A stretch of 64,000 nucleotides of DNA from Mytilisepta virgata (taxonomy: Eukaryota; Mollusca; Bivalvia; Mytilida; Mytilidae): contig CM051515.1 of NCBI GenBank assembly GCA_028015205.1, positions 10,186,001-10,250,000 on the forward strand, given 5' to 3'. Positions 1 to 12,771 of this stretch are shown here, in pieces; position 1 is the first letter of the stretch, and each line of letters starts with the position of its first letter. The notes beneath the pieces were generated by a model. It saw only the letters and a list, made by a program, of their open reading frames with translations. It searched no databases and had not been told where the DNA came from. The translations under genes were made by a program, and so were the position numbers.

Positions 1-1860
1 AGCTCCTCAACCACATCTAACGATGTCTCTATTGATTGCAGGAGGTAAGCTCTTTGCCAACATCCAATGCCTGATCTGAATTGATTTGCAGCAGTATAGC
101 TACTCACCCACATCCAATGCCGTCTCTATTGATTGCAGCAGGTAAAGCCAATCGCAAACATCCAAATGCCGTCTCTATTGATTGCAGGTCAGCCAATCGC
201 CCACTTCACCATTTTTCAATCAAGTTTGTCTAACCTATTCAAAAATCATCAAACTTTGAGCTGTATCCTGCTTCCTCCTTACTATGAAATTAATAAATAA
301 GATAATAAATCATATTAAGGTAACTGTTACTCAAATGCCTTTAAATTTTCCGTTCAAAATTTGACAAAAATTACCATAAATTTCTAAGGCTCTTTATTTT
401 GATGCAGAGGCAACACTTAGCTGAGGTTGGATACCTGTTTGTTTTGTTTTGATTTTTGATGGTTGTGCTTATTAATTCATCATTATATCTTTAACCAGTT
501 TTCCAATATTTTGATCTCGAGCATTGTTGATGACTTGTCAGTCAATGAAATGGCCATACTGTACATCACATTTATTTTGGTATTTTGGGGTACGTTTCAT
601 TAGATATTACATCTTACAACTTACTGAACAAAAGTGGTCTTGCTTGATCTTCTACAGAAAGTATGTATAGGTTGTCTTCTTTTTCCTTCAAATCATCTAA
701 CAAGTGATTACATTTTTCATGGTTCTGAAATGCACTACAAATGTTTACATTTCATATACTGATGAAACAGTTGAACAACTGACTCTAGTCATAGGACCAC
801 TTCAGGACCTAGTTCTAACTGGTTGAGTAGTTTCACACAGGTGGATTTTCCCAAACTGTTAGCTTCTTATATTAAACTAAGTTAACTTTTAATAGCTGCA
901 TGTCTTGATTGATGATACATGTATAAATCAAATGACATTAAAATAAGGCAGCCCATCTAAGGACCATTGCAGTCAAGTTTGATGCCAATTGGGTGATCTG
1001 TTTCAGACAAAATGATATTTCTGTTGGGTTTCAATGCTAAATTAAGATTAGCTTCAAAGACCCATGTTCTCTCGGTAAGCTCCTCAGCCACATCTAAAAC
1101 ATCTGAGGAACATTGCAGTCAAGTTTGATGCAAAATGGTTGATCTGTTTCAGACAAAATGATATTTCTATTGGGTTTTAATGCTAAATTAGGATCAGCTT
1201 CAGAGACCATGTTAACTTGGTAAGCTCCTCAACCACATCTAAGGATATCTCTATTGATTGAAGGATGTAAGCTCATTGGCCACATCCAATGCCGTTTGAA
1301 TTGATTGCATAAGGTCAACTCCTTGTTCTCCATTCTTCAACCAAGTTTGTGTAACCTATTAAAAAATCCTCTTACTAAGTTGTCTGTATCATCATGGTTC
1401 TGAAATGCACTACAAACAATTATATTTTATATATTGATTAAATAGCTGAAAAACTGAGACCCTAGTAAGAGGACCTAGTTCCAACTGGCTGATCACGAGT
1501 GGTTTCACACAGGTGGATTTTCCCACACTGTTAAGGCAGCTATTAAACTAAATTCACCTTTAGTAGCTGTCTTGGTTGTTGGTACAAACCAAATGAAAGT
1601 TTGAAATCATGCCATCTGAGGACCATTGCATTCACATTTGATGCCAAATGGGTGAGCTCTATCATACAAAATGATATTTCCATTGGAGTCCAATGGTAAA
1701 CTTATATCAGCTTCAGAGACCATGTTATCTTGGTATTAAAGCCCCTCCCCCACACCCAATGCCATCTCTGTTAATTGCAGGAGGTCAGGTCCTTGCCCAC
1801 ATCCAATGCTGTCTCTACTGATTGCAGGAGGTAAGCCCTTTTCTACATTCTATACAATTT
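1..1860. repeat. Degenerate long tandem repeat block
   Basis: Two long units, offset by about 675 bp (around 721 and 1396), share phrases such as TTCTGAAATGCACTACAAA, TTTCACACAGGTGGATTTTC and GATGATATTTC-like text. Between and before them (1-210, 1205-1310, 1740-1830) are runs of a shorter unit of roughly 50 bp built on 'CCACATCCAATGCCGTCTC' followed by 'TATTGATTGCAGGAGGTAAG'. Similarity is imperfect, so the block is old. The phrases 'AAGGACCATTGC' and 'TTTCAGACAAAATGAT' also occur in the larger dispersed family seen at 14.3, 22.3 and 43.5 kb, so this may be a diverged relative. No coding potential was seen. Confidence 0.7.
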
Positions 1861-2739
1861 TACTGAAATAGAGAAAACTTCTCTAGAGTACCGAAAATGT
1901 ATTTTTAAAATTAAAAAAAATTGTAATGATTAAGAGATGCCAAAATCGAAAACATCATTTCAGTTAACCAACACAAACACATAATTTACACAAAAAATTA
2001 CTTTTTAAAAGATTAACTTTATTTGATCAAAATATTTGTCATCTTTTAATATGTCCAGTGTCGTAAAATGGCAGGACGCGCGCCAAACTTAAGAAAACAC
2101 TCAGCACAACAAAACTCAAAAAAACTAACCTAGAACAAACCATAACTGACAACATAGGAAACAACAGGTCAGAGAAGTATAGTCTACAGGTCAAACATGT
2201 CTAATTTATTTTTTAAGTCTTAAAAATAAACTATCCTTTTATCAATAAATTTTTTAATACTTATTTGACTTGTTAATAAAAAAAAAAGTGTTGTGTTGGA
2301 TCCATGAAAAAAATGATCATTTAAGTCTGAGCATCAACTTAATCAAAATAACAGTCTGTGATATATAAAAATTGGACAAATAAATCTAATTTAACTGTTT
2401 CGAAGATTTTTCCTCTTAGCGACATCACAGACTTTGTCAAATGCAATCATGTTCAAAATACTCCTATTAACATTTTTCGTTTTTAATTTAAGATTTAAAG
2501 ATTTTTTTTTCATACTTAAAAAAAGTGAAATTGTGAAAATTTAATTCTTTATACCAATTTTGATGCACGTGAATTTACGACTCATCGGTTGTGCTCAAGG
2601 CCCAAAAAATTGAAAACCAAAATAAGTCCAGAAAGTTAATATAAATGTAAAATTTTGATTTGAAATAAAAATTTTCAAAAAGGAAATATTTAAAAAAGCC
2701 TATAATAAAGCAAAAAATATGTTATCAAAAGTGGCTAAC
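1861..2739. other. AT-rich stretch, no gene seen
   Basis: Very AT-rich sequence with many A and T runs and no open frame of useful length. I see no repeat unit, splice-bounded exon or RNA gene here. Confidence 0.6.
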
Positions 2740-3390
2740 CTTCTGTGATCAACACAGATTAAATTAGATGTGGGCAAGGAACTCATCTTTTGTAATCAAC
2801 AAGTATTACATTAGATTTGGGAGAGGGGCTAACCTTTTGTAATCAACAGATTACATCAGATGTGGGAGAGGGGCTAACATTCTGTAATTCAGATGTGGGA
2901 GAGGGTCTATCCTTTTGTAATCAACAGATTACATTAGATGTGGGCAAGGAACTCATTTGTAATCAAGGATCACGTTAGATTTGGGAGAGGGGCTAACCTT
3001 CTGTAATCAACAGATTACATTAGATGTGGGCAAGGAATTCTTCTGTAATCAACAAGGATTACATTAGATGTGGGAGAGGGCTAAACCTGTAATCAACAGA
3101 TTACATCAGATGTTGGAAAGGGGCTAACCTTCTGTAATCAACTAGATTACATTAGATGTGGGAGAGGGGCTAACCTTCTGTAATCACAGATTACATTAGA
3201 TGTGGGCAAGGAATTCTTCTGTAATCAACAAGGATTACATTAGATGTGGGAGAGGGCTAAACCTGTAATCAACAGATTACATCATATGTTGGAAAGGGGC
3301 TAACCTTCTGTAATCAACTAGATTACATTAGATGTGGGAAAGGGGCTAACCATCTGTAATAAAACATTATTACACTTGATGAGAAAGGGA
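2740..3390. repeat. GATTACA minisatellite, units about 40-47 bp
   Basis: About a dozen imperfect units with the core 'GATTACATTAGATGTGGGAG' followed by 'AGGGGCTAACCTTCTGTAAT' and 'CAACA'. Every unit carries TGTAATC then AACA then GATTACA, so each junction is a small hairpin-forming inverted repeat. Two subtypes alternate ('GGGAGAGGGGCTAACC' and 'GGGCAAGGAATTCTTC'), and a higher-order pair is repeated nearly verbatim at about 3010-3150 and 3190-3340. Decayed units continue to about 3590. Confidence 0.9.
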
Positions 3391-5538
3391 CCTTACTAGA
3401 CTAAAAACAAAAAAATAGTGTAATCCACAAGAATTACTGTGGATAAAAGAGGACCTAACCTGTAATCAAGACATATTAAATTACTTGGGAAATGAGATGA
3501 CCTTGTGTAATCCATATATCTGGAAGGGGATAACCCTCTGTAATCAGAACACATTACATAAGATTTGAAAAGGTACCAACATTCTATTAGAAAAATCTGG
3601 ATACAGAGTTGGGAGGGATGAAAAAAAAAGCCTTCTGCAGTGGGTATTAGGTTTCAGAAATCTAAAGAAGGCATTTTAACGTGAATGGAGCATGAAATTT
3701 CCAATCACGTTACCCACTATGGTCCGCGGTCAGGCTTTATGACCTGACAACCCTCAGTGAGAGGGCTTCCCCTATCCGCCACCTGGGGACGCGCTAGGTA
3801 GCTCTATGGGTTGAGCTCCTGTAAGGCCAATTCAAGTTAATTGATAGATTATCATTCCCTACATCATTTCTCCCTGCCAAACATTGAAAACTATACATGT
3901 AAATAATTTAAATACTCCCAGCATCCCCATATTGTTCTTTTTCAGTAGGGGTGCATGATAATTTATCATTTAACTTAAAATGGCCTTATCCAGGTTCCTA
4001 GTCAAAGAATTGAATAATACCAAATTTACATTAAAAGAAGAATAAAGACTAGCAGCTCCAAAAGCATGTTATACTCAGCTAGATTTCACTTGTCTGCATC
4101 AAAAAAATTGTGAAATGTTTGAAACATTTATTTCAAGAGGCTAAGTGCAGATTCAGATCTGTAAGTAAATTTTCTGGACAGACTCAGCACACATAATTCA
4201 GTTGTCCAATAGTTCGGAGTATTTAAGCCAAGAATTTATAGGATATGGAAAGTTACCAGTATCGATATGTGCAATTGATCAGTAGTATTTCCTCTATTGC
4301 AGAGACTATTATTACCCATCCAAAAGTAGAGATCTCAGATCGATACTGAAATTGAAAGTGATACATACAATTAAATTCTGTAGCCTATCAAGTTACAACT
4401 ACAGTCAAACCTGCACCTCTATATAGCAAATCACTGTCTATAAAAAGCACTGTAAAAATGTCCCTCTTATGAACAAAACTTGTAAAAATTAACATCTGTA
4501 TAAAGGGCACCTGATCATAAAGGTGACATTTCTTCGTCAACGTGGGTGCCCTTGTATCATGACATTATAGTCAATATAAAAAAACACTGGTCCCAGACAT
4601 CTTTGATCGGAGGTTTAATTAGAAGTGAATCTTCCCATAGGATGGACTCAGTGCAGTAAATTCAATATATTTTAAAGTTTGTTATGGACACAAAACATAT
4701 CTTCCTCCACAATTTCCTTCTGCTGACATTCTCAATAAATAGAGACATGATGCAAACAGTTGAATACATTAAAGTATATACATGATTATGAATCAATTTG
4801 CTATTTGTCACTATAGGGGTGGACTTGAGAATGTCGTAGCATAAAAAAGAGGTCCAGCCTCTTGTAGAATGTACTGGCGCTTCAAATACATGCCTGGCCA
4901 AGAGTGCTCATAAAATTTACTGGCCCTTAAGATATAGGGACTATTAATTGGAAGTGATTAATGAAAGTAACCAATCAGAAGCTATGGTTTACACTGCACT
5001 GGTGTAATGTTGAATCAACCACATTTGAGTTGAAAATAAATCGTATCCTCTGGATTTTTCACAGGTGCTATCAAAAATTTTAATTCAAAGTGTATCATCC
5101 AACCAAGTGATAAAACTTTGTAATGACAAAATTCAAAATCATTTAGATACACAAGAAATGTAAATTTTGAATCTTTTTTTTTATAAAGATCATTAATAGA
5201 TTTTGATTAAATTAGCTTAAAATTTTTAATTTCATAAAGGAAGTCAAGATAAAATCTGTGGATTCAATATTGCTATCACCTTAATGTTTTTTACCCCATG
5301 GTGCCAAAATATTAGCTGGTCCTACAAATTCTGGTTTTTGTTTGTCAGCACCTTGTAAGGCCATGTGTGTTACATCAATTTTCAAAATAGGGTAGGTACC
5401 CTACCTAAAAACAAGAGTGGACACACTAAATGATTATCTGATAACCAACATTGCAAGTCACAGGAAAACGAGTTAAAAGAAATACTACGGTAGTAGTAAT
5501 GGTCGGGCAAAATTTGTCTGAAAAATCTCATACATGTC
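3391..5538. other. No gene; decayed repeat fragments
   Basis: The first 200 bp are degenerate continuation of the upstream minisatellite. About 3625-3860 is a GC-richer dispersed fragment ('CCTTCTGCAGTGGGTATTAG', 'TATGACCTGACAACCCTCAG') that shares its opening with the fragment at about 5812-5870. The remainder is unique-looking AT-rich DNA with only short chance frames. Confidence 0.55.
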
Positions 5539-5547
5539 ACTCAGGCC

Positions 5548-5612
5548 GGGTGTTACTAAAAGGCGGAAACGGAACGGAAACGGAAACGGAATACGGAAAC
5601 GGAAACGGAAAA
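5548..5612 (+). repeat. Left terminal inverted repeat (CGGAAA type)
   Basis: Begins GGGTGTTACTAAAAGGCGGA and continues as a short tandem of GGAACGGAAAC and GGAAAC units with one GGAATACGGAAAC variant. It pairs with 12687-12762. Confidence 0.8.
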
Positions 5613-5635
5613 ATTGCATTATTTCCATACAAAAA

Positions 5636-5880
5636 TGATTGATTGATTGATTGTTGCTTAACGTCCAGTGGCAAATATTTCATGCTTCTTTAGGACGAGA
5701 ACCAGTTCAATTTATCAAACAATTCAATTAGGGGCGGGATGGGACACAAAGGGGAACCAATTTTGACTGCCACTGTAAAAGGAGGATGGTTGGGTAGGGT
5801 CGGATAATTTAGCCTTCTGCAGTGGCCATCAGCCTACTCTTTTTCGAAAACTACAGAAGGGGTCTTTAGCTTTACCTTCA
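5636..5880. repeat. Dispersed bivalve repeat fragment
   Basis: Starts with a GATT tetranucleotide run, then 'AACGTCCAGTGGCAAATATT' 'TCATGC', a phrase I remember as common in mussel sequence, then 'CCTTCTGCAGTGGCCATCAG'. The family assignment is from memory and cannot be checked here. Confidence 0.55.
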
Positions 5881-7290
5881 GTTGTTCTTCGATTGTAATA
5901 TAAAAAAATAAGGCCGCCTAGTTATATATCAAAAACAGTCGATGTTAACGAGCAACAGTCGGACAGTGAGTCCATGTTAACGAACATCATCGTCGGACAA
6001 GAGAATTAAAAATGACCATTTAAGATTATTCATCAACGAATTGCAAGCGAGGAAGAAATAAAAAAAAGTGAGGACGATAGAAAAATAAGGGATTTGGGGA
6101 GAATTTACCGACTGCATATAGAGTATTAGTACATAGTCCGGAAGTGTGGGGCTATAACCCCCCTCCCCCCTTGAATCCGGAATACGTTATAAATTTACAG
6201 CTTGAATCCAGCGTACGTTTTAAATTACAGTTTGAAAACCGTTATTTTGTGCAAATATTCCAAAATTTGCATCTGCGTACGGTATACTGCCTGTGTTGCG
6301 TACCGCGTACCATGTCTGCGTACGAAATACGCTCTACAAAAGCTCCCGAATCCTGCGTACAAAAAGAGGGGTTATAACCTCAAGTGTCAGTCACTTGGTT
6401 TTATTTTCACTTTCGATTGCTACTTTTTGTGCACTATGTTTGCAAAAACTGCTGAATTGCTGAAAATACAATTAGCGCCATCGACTATTGATGGGCAAAA
6501 TATTTGCAACTGCAGATGTGCAATTTGCTTCCTTAGTTTACCTACATTTTTCATATTCGCACGTCTTCAAACTAGGCGTGTTAAAATTCCACACGTCTTC
6601 AAAATGGAATAAAGGTTGTTTGGCGTGAAGTAATCAGTAAACAATGATATTCTTTCGAGATTAAACATCACATAAAACTAGAATGCACGAGGGCGACATC
6701 TGCAGTGTTATGAGAAATTAATATATTCGCCACTTGTCTTATATATATGTTTTAAAGTACACGTAAAACCATGTGGTTGAGTAACTAAGGACTGAAATAA
6801 AACCACCTCATCTGAAATCAATCAGGCTAACTTGCTTGAGTCAATGAATACATGTACCTTCACGGGCTTACACTGATACATGATACTCGAGGATATAACC
6901 CACTTTTTGTTACTTTGCCCTTTGGCTAATTTTTAGGCAGCACTTGGTAGCATGGTACTCGAGAAGCCGAAATTTTAATACTCGGCACTCAGAAAATCGA
7001 AAATGCTGATTAAATAAACTTGCATGTTACTTAAAGCCGATTTTACATAGTAGTCGGTTCTTAAGGGAATTACACCCTCAAACATAAAACTAGGGTAGAT
7101 TATTTAGGATTAACTGGGTGAAGTGTAATACATTGATACTCATCATGCACTACAAGATTACGACATTGTCATGATGGATCTTGGTGAATTCTCAGAGAAC
7201 GAATGCTGACGTACCACCATATTTTAAAACTAATATTAACCTACCTTCTGCATTTACGTCAGCCATTTAAGGAAGCTATAATCTCGGACA
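5881..7290. other. No supported gene; unrecognised 136-codon frame
   Basis: A + strand open frame at 6202-6612 overlaps another frame at 6144-6377. Its predicted product is rich in Cys, Tyr and Phe and matches nothing I recognise. Repeated 'GCGTAC' and 'CGTACG' motifs (6200-6360) give it odd composition. I judge it a chance frame within the putative transposon interior. Confidence 0.5.
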
Positions 7291-8060
7291 GAAGGTAGCA
7301 AATTTTGCTTGCATGTTCAATGATATCCCAGACTTATTTGCCCAACAAGAAAGGTTTGATTATTTATCTATATATATGTATCAATGTAGACTGAGATATG
7401 AGGGACTGTCTTGATTTTGCCTTCACATTTTCCTGTATTGAAGATCCTCTAGAAACAAGAAGACCTGGTTGTTCCCTGGCATCATTCAGAGAGATTGTGT
7501 CAAAATTTCGATAAGTAGTTGCCGAGAAAACTGCGACAGAAATTTCAACATTCCAAAAAATTAAGTAAAAAATCAAGTCCCTAGTAAATAGGAAATTGAT
7601 TACAGATATTACGAAAATGAATCACACCATACGGCATAACATACAGAAATAGTGTTTCAAAATTTCAAGCAGCTGCGACCAGTAGTTAATGAGAAAACTG
7701 CGACGGAAAAAAGTTACGGACGGACGGACAGACAAGTCAGAGTAAAACAGTGTACATTCTCTCCTATGGAGTGGGAGTACAAAAACATGTATAAAATGTC
7801 CTTTTTCAAGCTAGATGTCTTGTAGGCAAAGCCAATGAAGGATGCCCATGCCAATCTTCATCCAGCTGTCTGTGGATAAAAATTCTAAGTCAAATTATAT
7901 CATTTTAAAGTGTGGGCATATACTTTTTTTCGACATGCACATCTTCATATGATATACCCCTTTGTTTAAATTTCATGAAAATCTGTATAAGAGTTGCACC
8001 TACAACTACATTATGGACACACTTACAGACACACAGACGATTCCTATACTAAGTACCTAA
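7291..8060. repeat. Dispersed repeat with ACGGACGGACAG terminus
   Basis: Contains a duplicated phrase ('GAGAAAACTGCGACAGAAAT' near 7525 and its variant near 7690) and ends in GGACGGACGGACAGACAAG, the end signature shared by several repeats in this window (9160, 10045, 15570). Adjacent 7800-8060 is a second fragment ending in 'ACACACAGACGATTCCTATA'. Confidence 0.55.
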
Positions 8061-8184
8061 AAAATTTTTCAGAGTAGGAGCTGTTTTCGTTTCCGAAAAA
8101 CTTTAAAATGTGGAGAGAAAATATTCAAAAGGTAAACAACCATAACATATATCGTTTTAACGTAACGTTTGACCTTGTTTTTAT

Positions 8185-9215
8185 GATAAAACTAGAGGCT
8201 CAGGCGAGCCTGTATCGCTCACATAGCTCAAATAAGCCCACACAATTCTGAAAGGGCATTACCCAAGGACCTTTTCATCATAGCTTGGTCTCAATTGACT
8301 TAGCAGTTTCAGATAAGAAGATTTTTAATTTATTTTTTGCTGAATTTTCTATATTTAGTAACGGCAGCCATCTTGGTTGGCAAGTGGGGTAGTCAGACAT
8401 AATTCTGAAATTTGTGCTAATTTCATGATTACAGTGTGTTAGAAGTCAGATGATCGATCAAGGCTCCGCGAGGCTCTTGTACATTTAAACTTAGGATTAT
8501 ACGGTTTAACAAGAATGTGTATCTAATGGACACAGACAGTGCCCCGTCTCGCAACATTTTGCCGTGTTCAATCATGCAAAATATATAGGTCGAAGTGGCC
8601 TACTTTTGTCTGGATGTTGACTTACTATCCTAGATGCATCAGTATACAATATTACATGATCCTACCATGTATAGATGCTGAGACCAGGTTCAATCAAGCG
8701 TAAATTATAGTCACAGTGACTTACTTATCTTGGATGTTGATTAAATAGCGCAGATGCATATGTATGTAAAGTTGCATAGTGATGACAGTACACTTCCTTC
8801 ACAAACAAGAGCAGTGCTCAAGGTTCCCCTGTTGTCTCGCAGCAAAAATTCACTAAGTTAGTGTGACCTTGAACTTTGACCTATTGAACCAAACATTCAT
8901 AGAGGTCTTTCTTACTTCGTAAGCTATCAACCGTGTAATTTTCATGAAATTTTATGAAAGCGGTCAAAAGTTATGCCCCAGAAACCCCCTTTTCGCCTAA
9001 ATTTTTAATTTCATTAAGTCTTTGTGACCTTGACCTTTCACCTACTGACACCAAATTCTATAGGGGTCTTCCTTACATTATAACCTATCTACTGTCCAGG
9101 TTTCATGAAATCCCATTAAGATGTTCTCAAGTTATGCCCCGGAAATCAATTCCGAATGGACGGACGGACGGAAGGAAAGCCGACAGCGAAAAGCGGCCGG
9201 GGAAAAAAAGAAATT
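8185..9215 (+). repeat. Dispersed repeat mosaic
   Basis: 8195-8480 starts 'CTAGAGGCTCAGGCGAGCCT' and reads into 'GTATCGCTCACATAGC'. This is the 5' end of the family seen complete at 22254-23866. From 8510 a second family begins ('AAGAATGTGTATCTAATGGA') with internal duplications: 8580-8660 against 8690-8775, and 'GTGACCTTGACCTTTCACCT' text at 8860 and 9020. It ends in ACGGACGGACGGAAGGAAAG. Confidence 0.6.
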
Positions 9216-12200
9216 TAAACCTTTAGTTAAACTTTAAATTATCCCCCTTTTTGGACCTCACTGACGCATGAAGTTGGTGTAAGGGTGGAATTTTATTATA
9301 AATATTTTTAGGGATGGCAAAATAGATGAAAAATGCTACTCGGATACTCGTAACTAATACTCGGCAAGTACTCGAATACTCGCATAAAACAGAAATTACA
9401 TGTGACGAAAACAATTGCCCTTTCAATGTTTACTAACTTTGAAAATTTAATGGTAAATAATTTGCATAAACTGCACAGTTTCAATGAACGTAGATGTGCG
9501 TCAAAATAATATTTTTGCAGCCGTAGCATTTTTTAATGCATAAAACTCTAATAATTTGATATAAAAAAACCTTTTAAAATTTTCTCAACGGTTCAAATGA
9601 TATTTAGAATTTTCTTTTCCAACAGAATATTAACTTGCATCTGTGTTTGTTTTTCGGCCTTAATTTCGAACAAATGTGTTATGAAAACGTTAGTGGTCTA
9701 TAACGTTGAAAATGTAAATTATTACTAATTAGAATCACAAGAAATTAATGACCATTTGATTAAATATTGCTCAAAATTATTTCAAGGGTCTAGGTTTGTT
9801 AATTATGAAATAAAGAATAAACAGCACATGATTAGTTTTGTTTATTTAACTTGTGATGTGTACACAGTAAAACAGTTAATTATCTGGACAATTAGACACA
9901 TTCGGGTACTCGTTGCCATCTCTAAAATTTTTATTTGTTCATATCTTGATGCACACGTATGATAAAGCTTGTTGATGATAACATACTTTCTTTGCGGAAA
10001 CGAAACTTAAACACGTAGGTAAACCGGACTTGGGAAGGAAGAACGGACGGACGGACGAACAGACACAGAGACCCGAAGGCTATGCTTTTTAATTAAAGGC
10101 AGGGCATAAGAACCACGATTTATCCCAGAGTACCATATATAAACAGTTAAGAATTGAAAAGTGGGGAGGAGTCGTGTCTCCTACTAGTACATTATAATGA
10201 AATTTTGCACAATGACGACCCTTTCTTAGCTGAGCAAATTTTATCCTTACATTGATTATTTATCTCCATTTGTTTGCATTCAAATGGTTAAGGCAATTAA
10301 AATTTACACAAATTGTTATTTCAATGGCAATAAATCAATCTGGATGTGCAATTGAAACGGAGTTTTGCACAATGACAGATCTACGTAACCAAAAAATAAA
10401 GTTTAAAATGTCTATGTGAAAACTTTGATAGTTGCCTTCGTTTTCAAATTATTTGCAGAAAAGGTTGACTATTTTTACTATGATTTTACATGTAGCCAGC
10501 ATCCCATGATGGAGAGACAATGTCTAACAAGTTTCAGTGGTTTCAGAGAAGGTTTGTTTTCTTTTTTAAAACTTAACTGACGACGACGGCGACGGGTGAT
10601 CGCAGACGGATGCATTATGATGGCATTAAATCTTGATCCATGGCCAGGTGAGCTAAAAAACCAACAAGAAGCTATATATATGAAAGAGCCTAAATCACTC
10701 ACCTTGAACATCAAACTCACCACAAATACAATAACCTTGAAAACAGCTGCATGCATATATAAATTAATTTTCTTTATTGAATATTTTGCGCTCTGGCAGA
10801 TAAACGTCAAAAATTTATTTCAGGGTCTGACCTAGGTCGACAGATCATTGACATGTCTTTGTCACAAACTGTTTGTATATGTTTCATGGCAATAAAATTG
10901 ATTGTTATTGTTTTGCAGGTATACCTAAAGAACAACCATGCATGCAAACTTTCATTGAATTATGCCCAGTAGTTTCAGGGAAATTGACAAATTGTTTTAA
11001 CCAAGTTTTAAAATCCACATTTTCACACTTGTATATAGCTCATAAATTGACATTATACTGATCTACATTTGTAGCCAGAAACCAAATACCAATGGCATCA
11101 GACCGAACGGACTGCAGACGACGGCGGATGCCAAATGATGGCAATGCTCATGGGCTTTTGGCCAGGTGAGCTCAAACTGCTTTCTTAAAACAAAAACTGT
11201 CTGACAAAATTGTTATTAGTACCGATTGGTATTAAGGAAAAAGCAGAAAGTTGACACAGTTTCCCAAAGTCTAAAAAGGCGTGGGATGAGTACTTTTATA
11301 ATAGGGCCCTAAACCTGCATTTTAAATTTTTGGAAAACTCCAGCAAAAAATTGATTTTTATGCATATTTTCCGAAAACAATAAAACTATAACAGTAAGTT
11401 TTGTCACAGTTATATTTTTAACGTGGTATTTTAGAAAATGTCTTTTTTTATATAAAAACCACAATTTTACTCTTGAATTTTTAATGCTTACAATAATATA
11501 TGTGTAATTATCTTATGATTACTTGTGAAATACATTTTTAATTTGACAACTGACCATGTTGTACGATCATAACTTGGAATAACTTAGATTTCAAAAAATA
11601 ATAGGAAGTTTTGTATATTTTCCATCGAGTTCTAACTTCGTATGTCGATATGTGCCGCTACTTTAAAAAAAATTTAACACTTACCCTTGCAAGAACTTTT
11701 TGAATTGTTCTTCCCACATGCCTATATGCGGTCGGTGGCAGATATGAGCAGAATGAAGTACCGTTGTCTTGGAGGGCAATTTTATTTAAAAAATGTCTCG
11801 AATGATTGGTTATTTAAAAATCTTTAGAGTAACAATGACAAAAAATTCTCAAACATACATGTCATCTGACAGTTCTAATGGATTATCTTCATTTATTATT
11901 TATTACTTTAACACCGCTTCTAGTTTAAAATTATCTCAGGACCGTTATGCCATAAGGGATATAAATGATTTATTGGATTCTCAATTAACACATTTCAACT
12001 TCAGTCCCTTTAAAGGATTTAGATAAGAGCAGATATTTATCATGGCAAGCAAATCCTTGTTAAAAATATATTAAAGCATCAAAAGACTTTCGGTGGCAAA
12101 TACCTAGAAGCATACCACGTGTACTTTGGTTGTAGTAAGAAGATATCGCGGGCGGAGCTAGTTTTTCGGCTTAAGTCGGAACAGTTCTTTAAAAATGAAA

Positions 12201-12686
12201 TTACAGTACAGAGGACCACGTGGTATAAAGATATGCATAAGCGATCTATGATAATTCAAGTTGTTCAATACAATACAGCATAAATATGACTGTTAATTTT
12301 ACTAGAAACCAAATGTGCAGATTATACGTAACAACAGACAATGCAACCAAGTCCCATATTATGTCGATTATACCCGGCTTCTTAGCATTAAGAGTATATA
12401 CATGTAACCATGTAACATTCATTAAGAATTGAATGCATCTTCATTGGCATGTAAAAGTGTGGACAGAAGCACATTTTGTATTCTGATAATATTAAGTAAT
12501 GCACGCGGTAATAATCAATTTCGCTCAATAATATGTAATTGATTAGTACACAGGTGTCTCGTGCTGCTGATTTTAATTTAGACATAAAAAGACAGCTTGT
12601 TAACTACGTGTCGCAATGTTATTGGTTAAGAAGCATGTTATTACGTCACAATGTAATTATTATATTTTTAAATTAAAATCGTGAAG
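9216..12686. other. Interior of TIR unit; no gene
   Basis: Mostly AT-rich and unique-looking. Short fragments of dispersed repeats end in 'GGCCAGGTGAGCT' at about 10655 and 11175, and an ACGGACGGACG run lies at 10045. An open frame at 11793-12026 and the sequence to about 12190 are somewhat coding-like but contain no motif I recognise. Confidence 0.5.
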
Positions 12687-12762
12687 TTTTCCGTTTCCGT
12701 TTCCGTATTCCGTTTCCGTTTCCGTTCCGTTTCCGTTCCGTTTCCGCCTTTTAGTAACACCC
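12687..12762 (-). repeat. Right terminal inverted repeat (CGGAAA type)
   Basis: On the minus strand it starts GGGTGTTACTAAAAGGCGGA and then has the same CGGAAAC tandem as 5548-5612, except for one additional 11-nt GGAACGGAAAC unit. Loss of similarity at both inner edges occurs at the same point (GGAAAA). Confidence 0.8.
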
Positions 12763-12771
12763 ATTCAGGCC

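Larger units (their letters stand above)
5539..12771. mobile_element. Putative 7.2-kb TIR transposon-like unit (5548-12762) with 9-bp target duplication
   Basis: Seen: at 5548 a repeat starts GGGTGTTACTAAAAGGCGGA and runs through CGGAAAC units. Its reverse complement ends at 12762. The 9 bases outside each end are ACTCAGGCC (left) and ATTCAGGCC (right), which match at 8 of 9 positions. Known: a 9-bp target duplication with terminal inverted repeats is typical of Mutator-like elements, among others. Inference: the whole 7,215 bp moved as one unit, or two related short elements landed close by in opposite orientation. No transposase was recognised inside; the longest internal frame (6202-6612, 136 codons) has no motif I know. 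The interior also holds dispersed bivalve repeats. Confidence 0.5.

Noticed and set aside
6202..6612. 136-codon + frame inside the 7.2-kb unit, considered as transposase
   Set aside because: No DDE pattern, zinc finger or other transposase signature; overlapping frame on the same strand.
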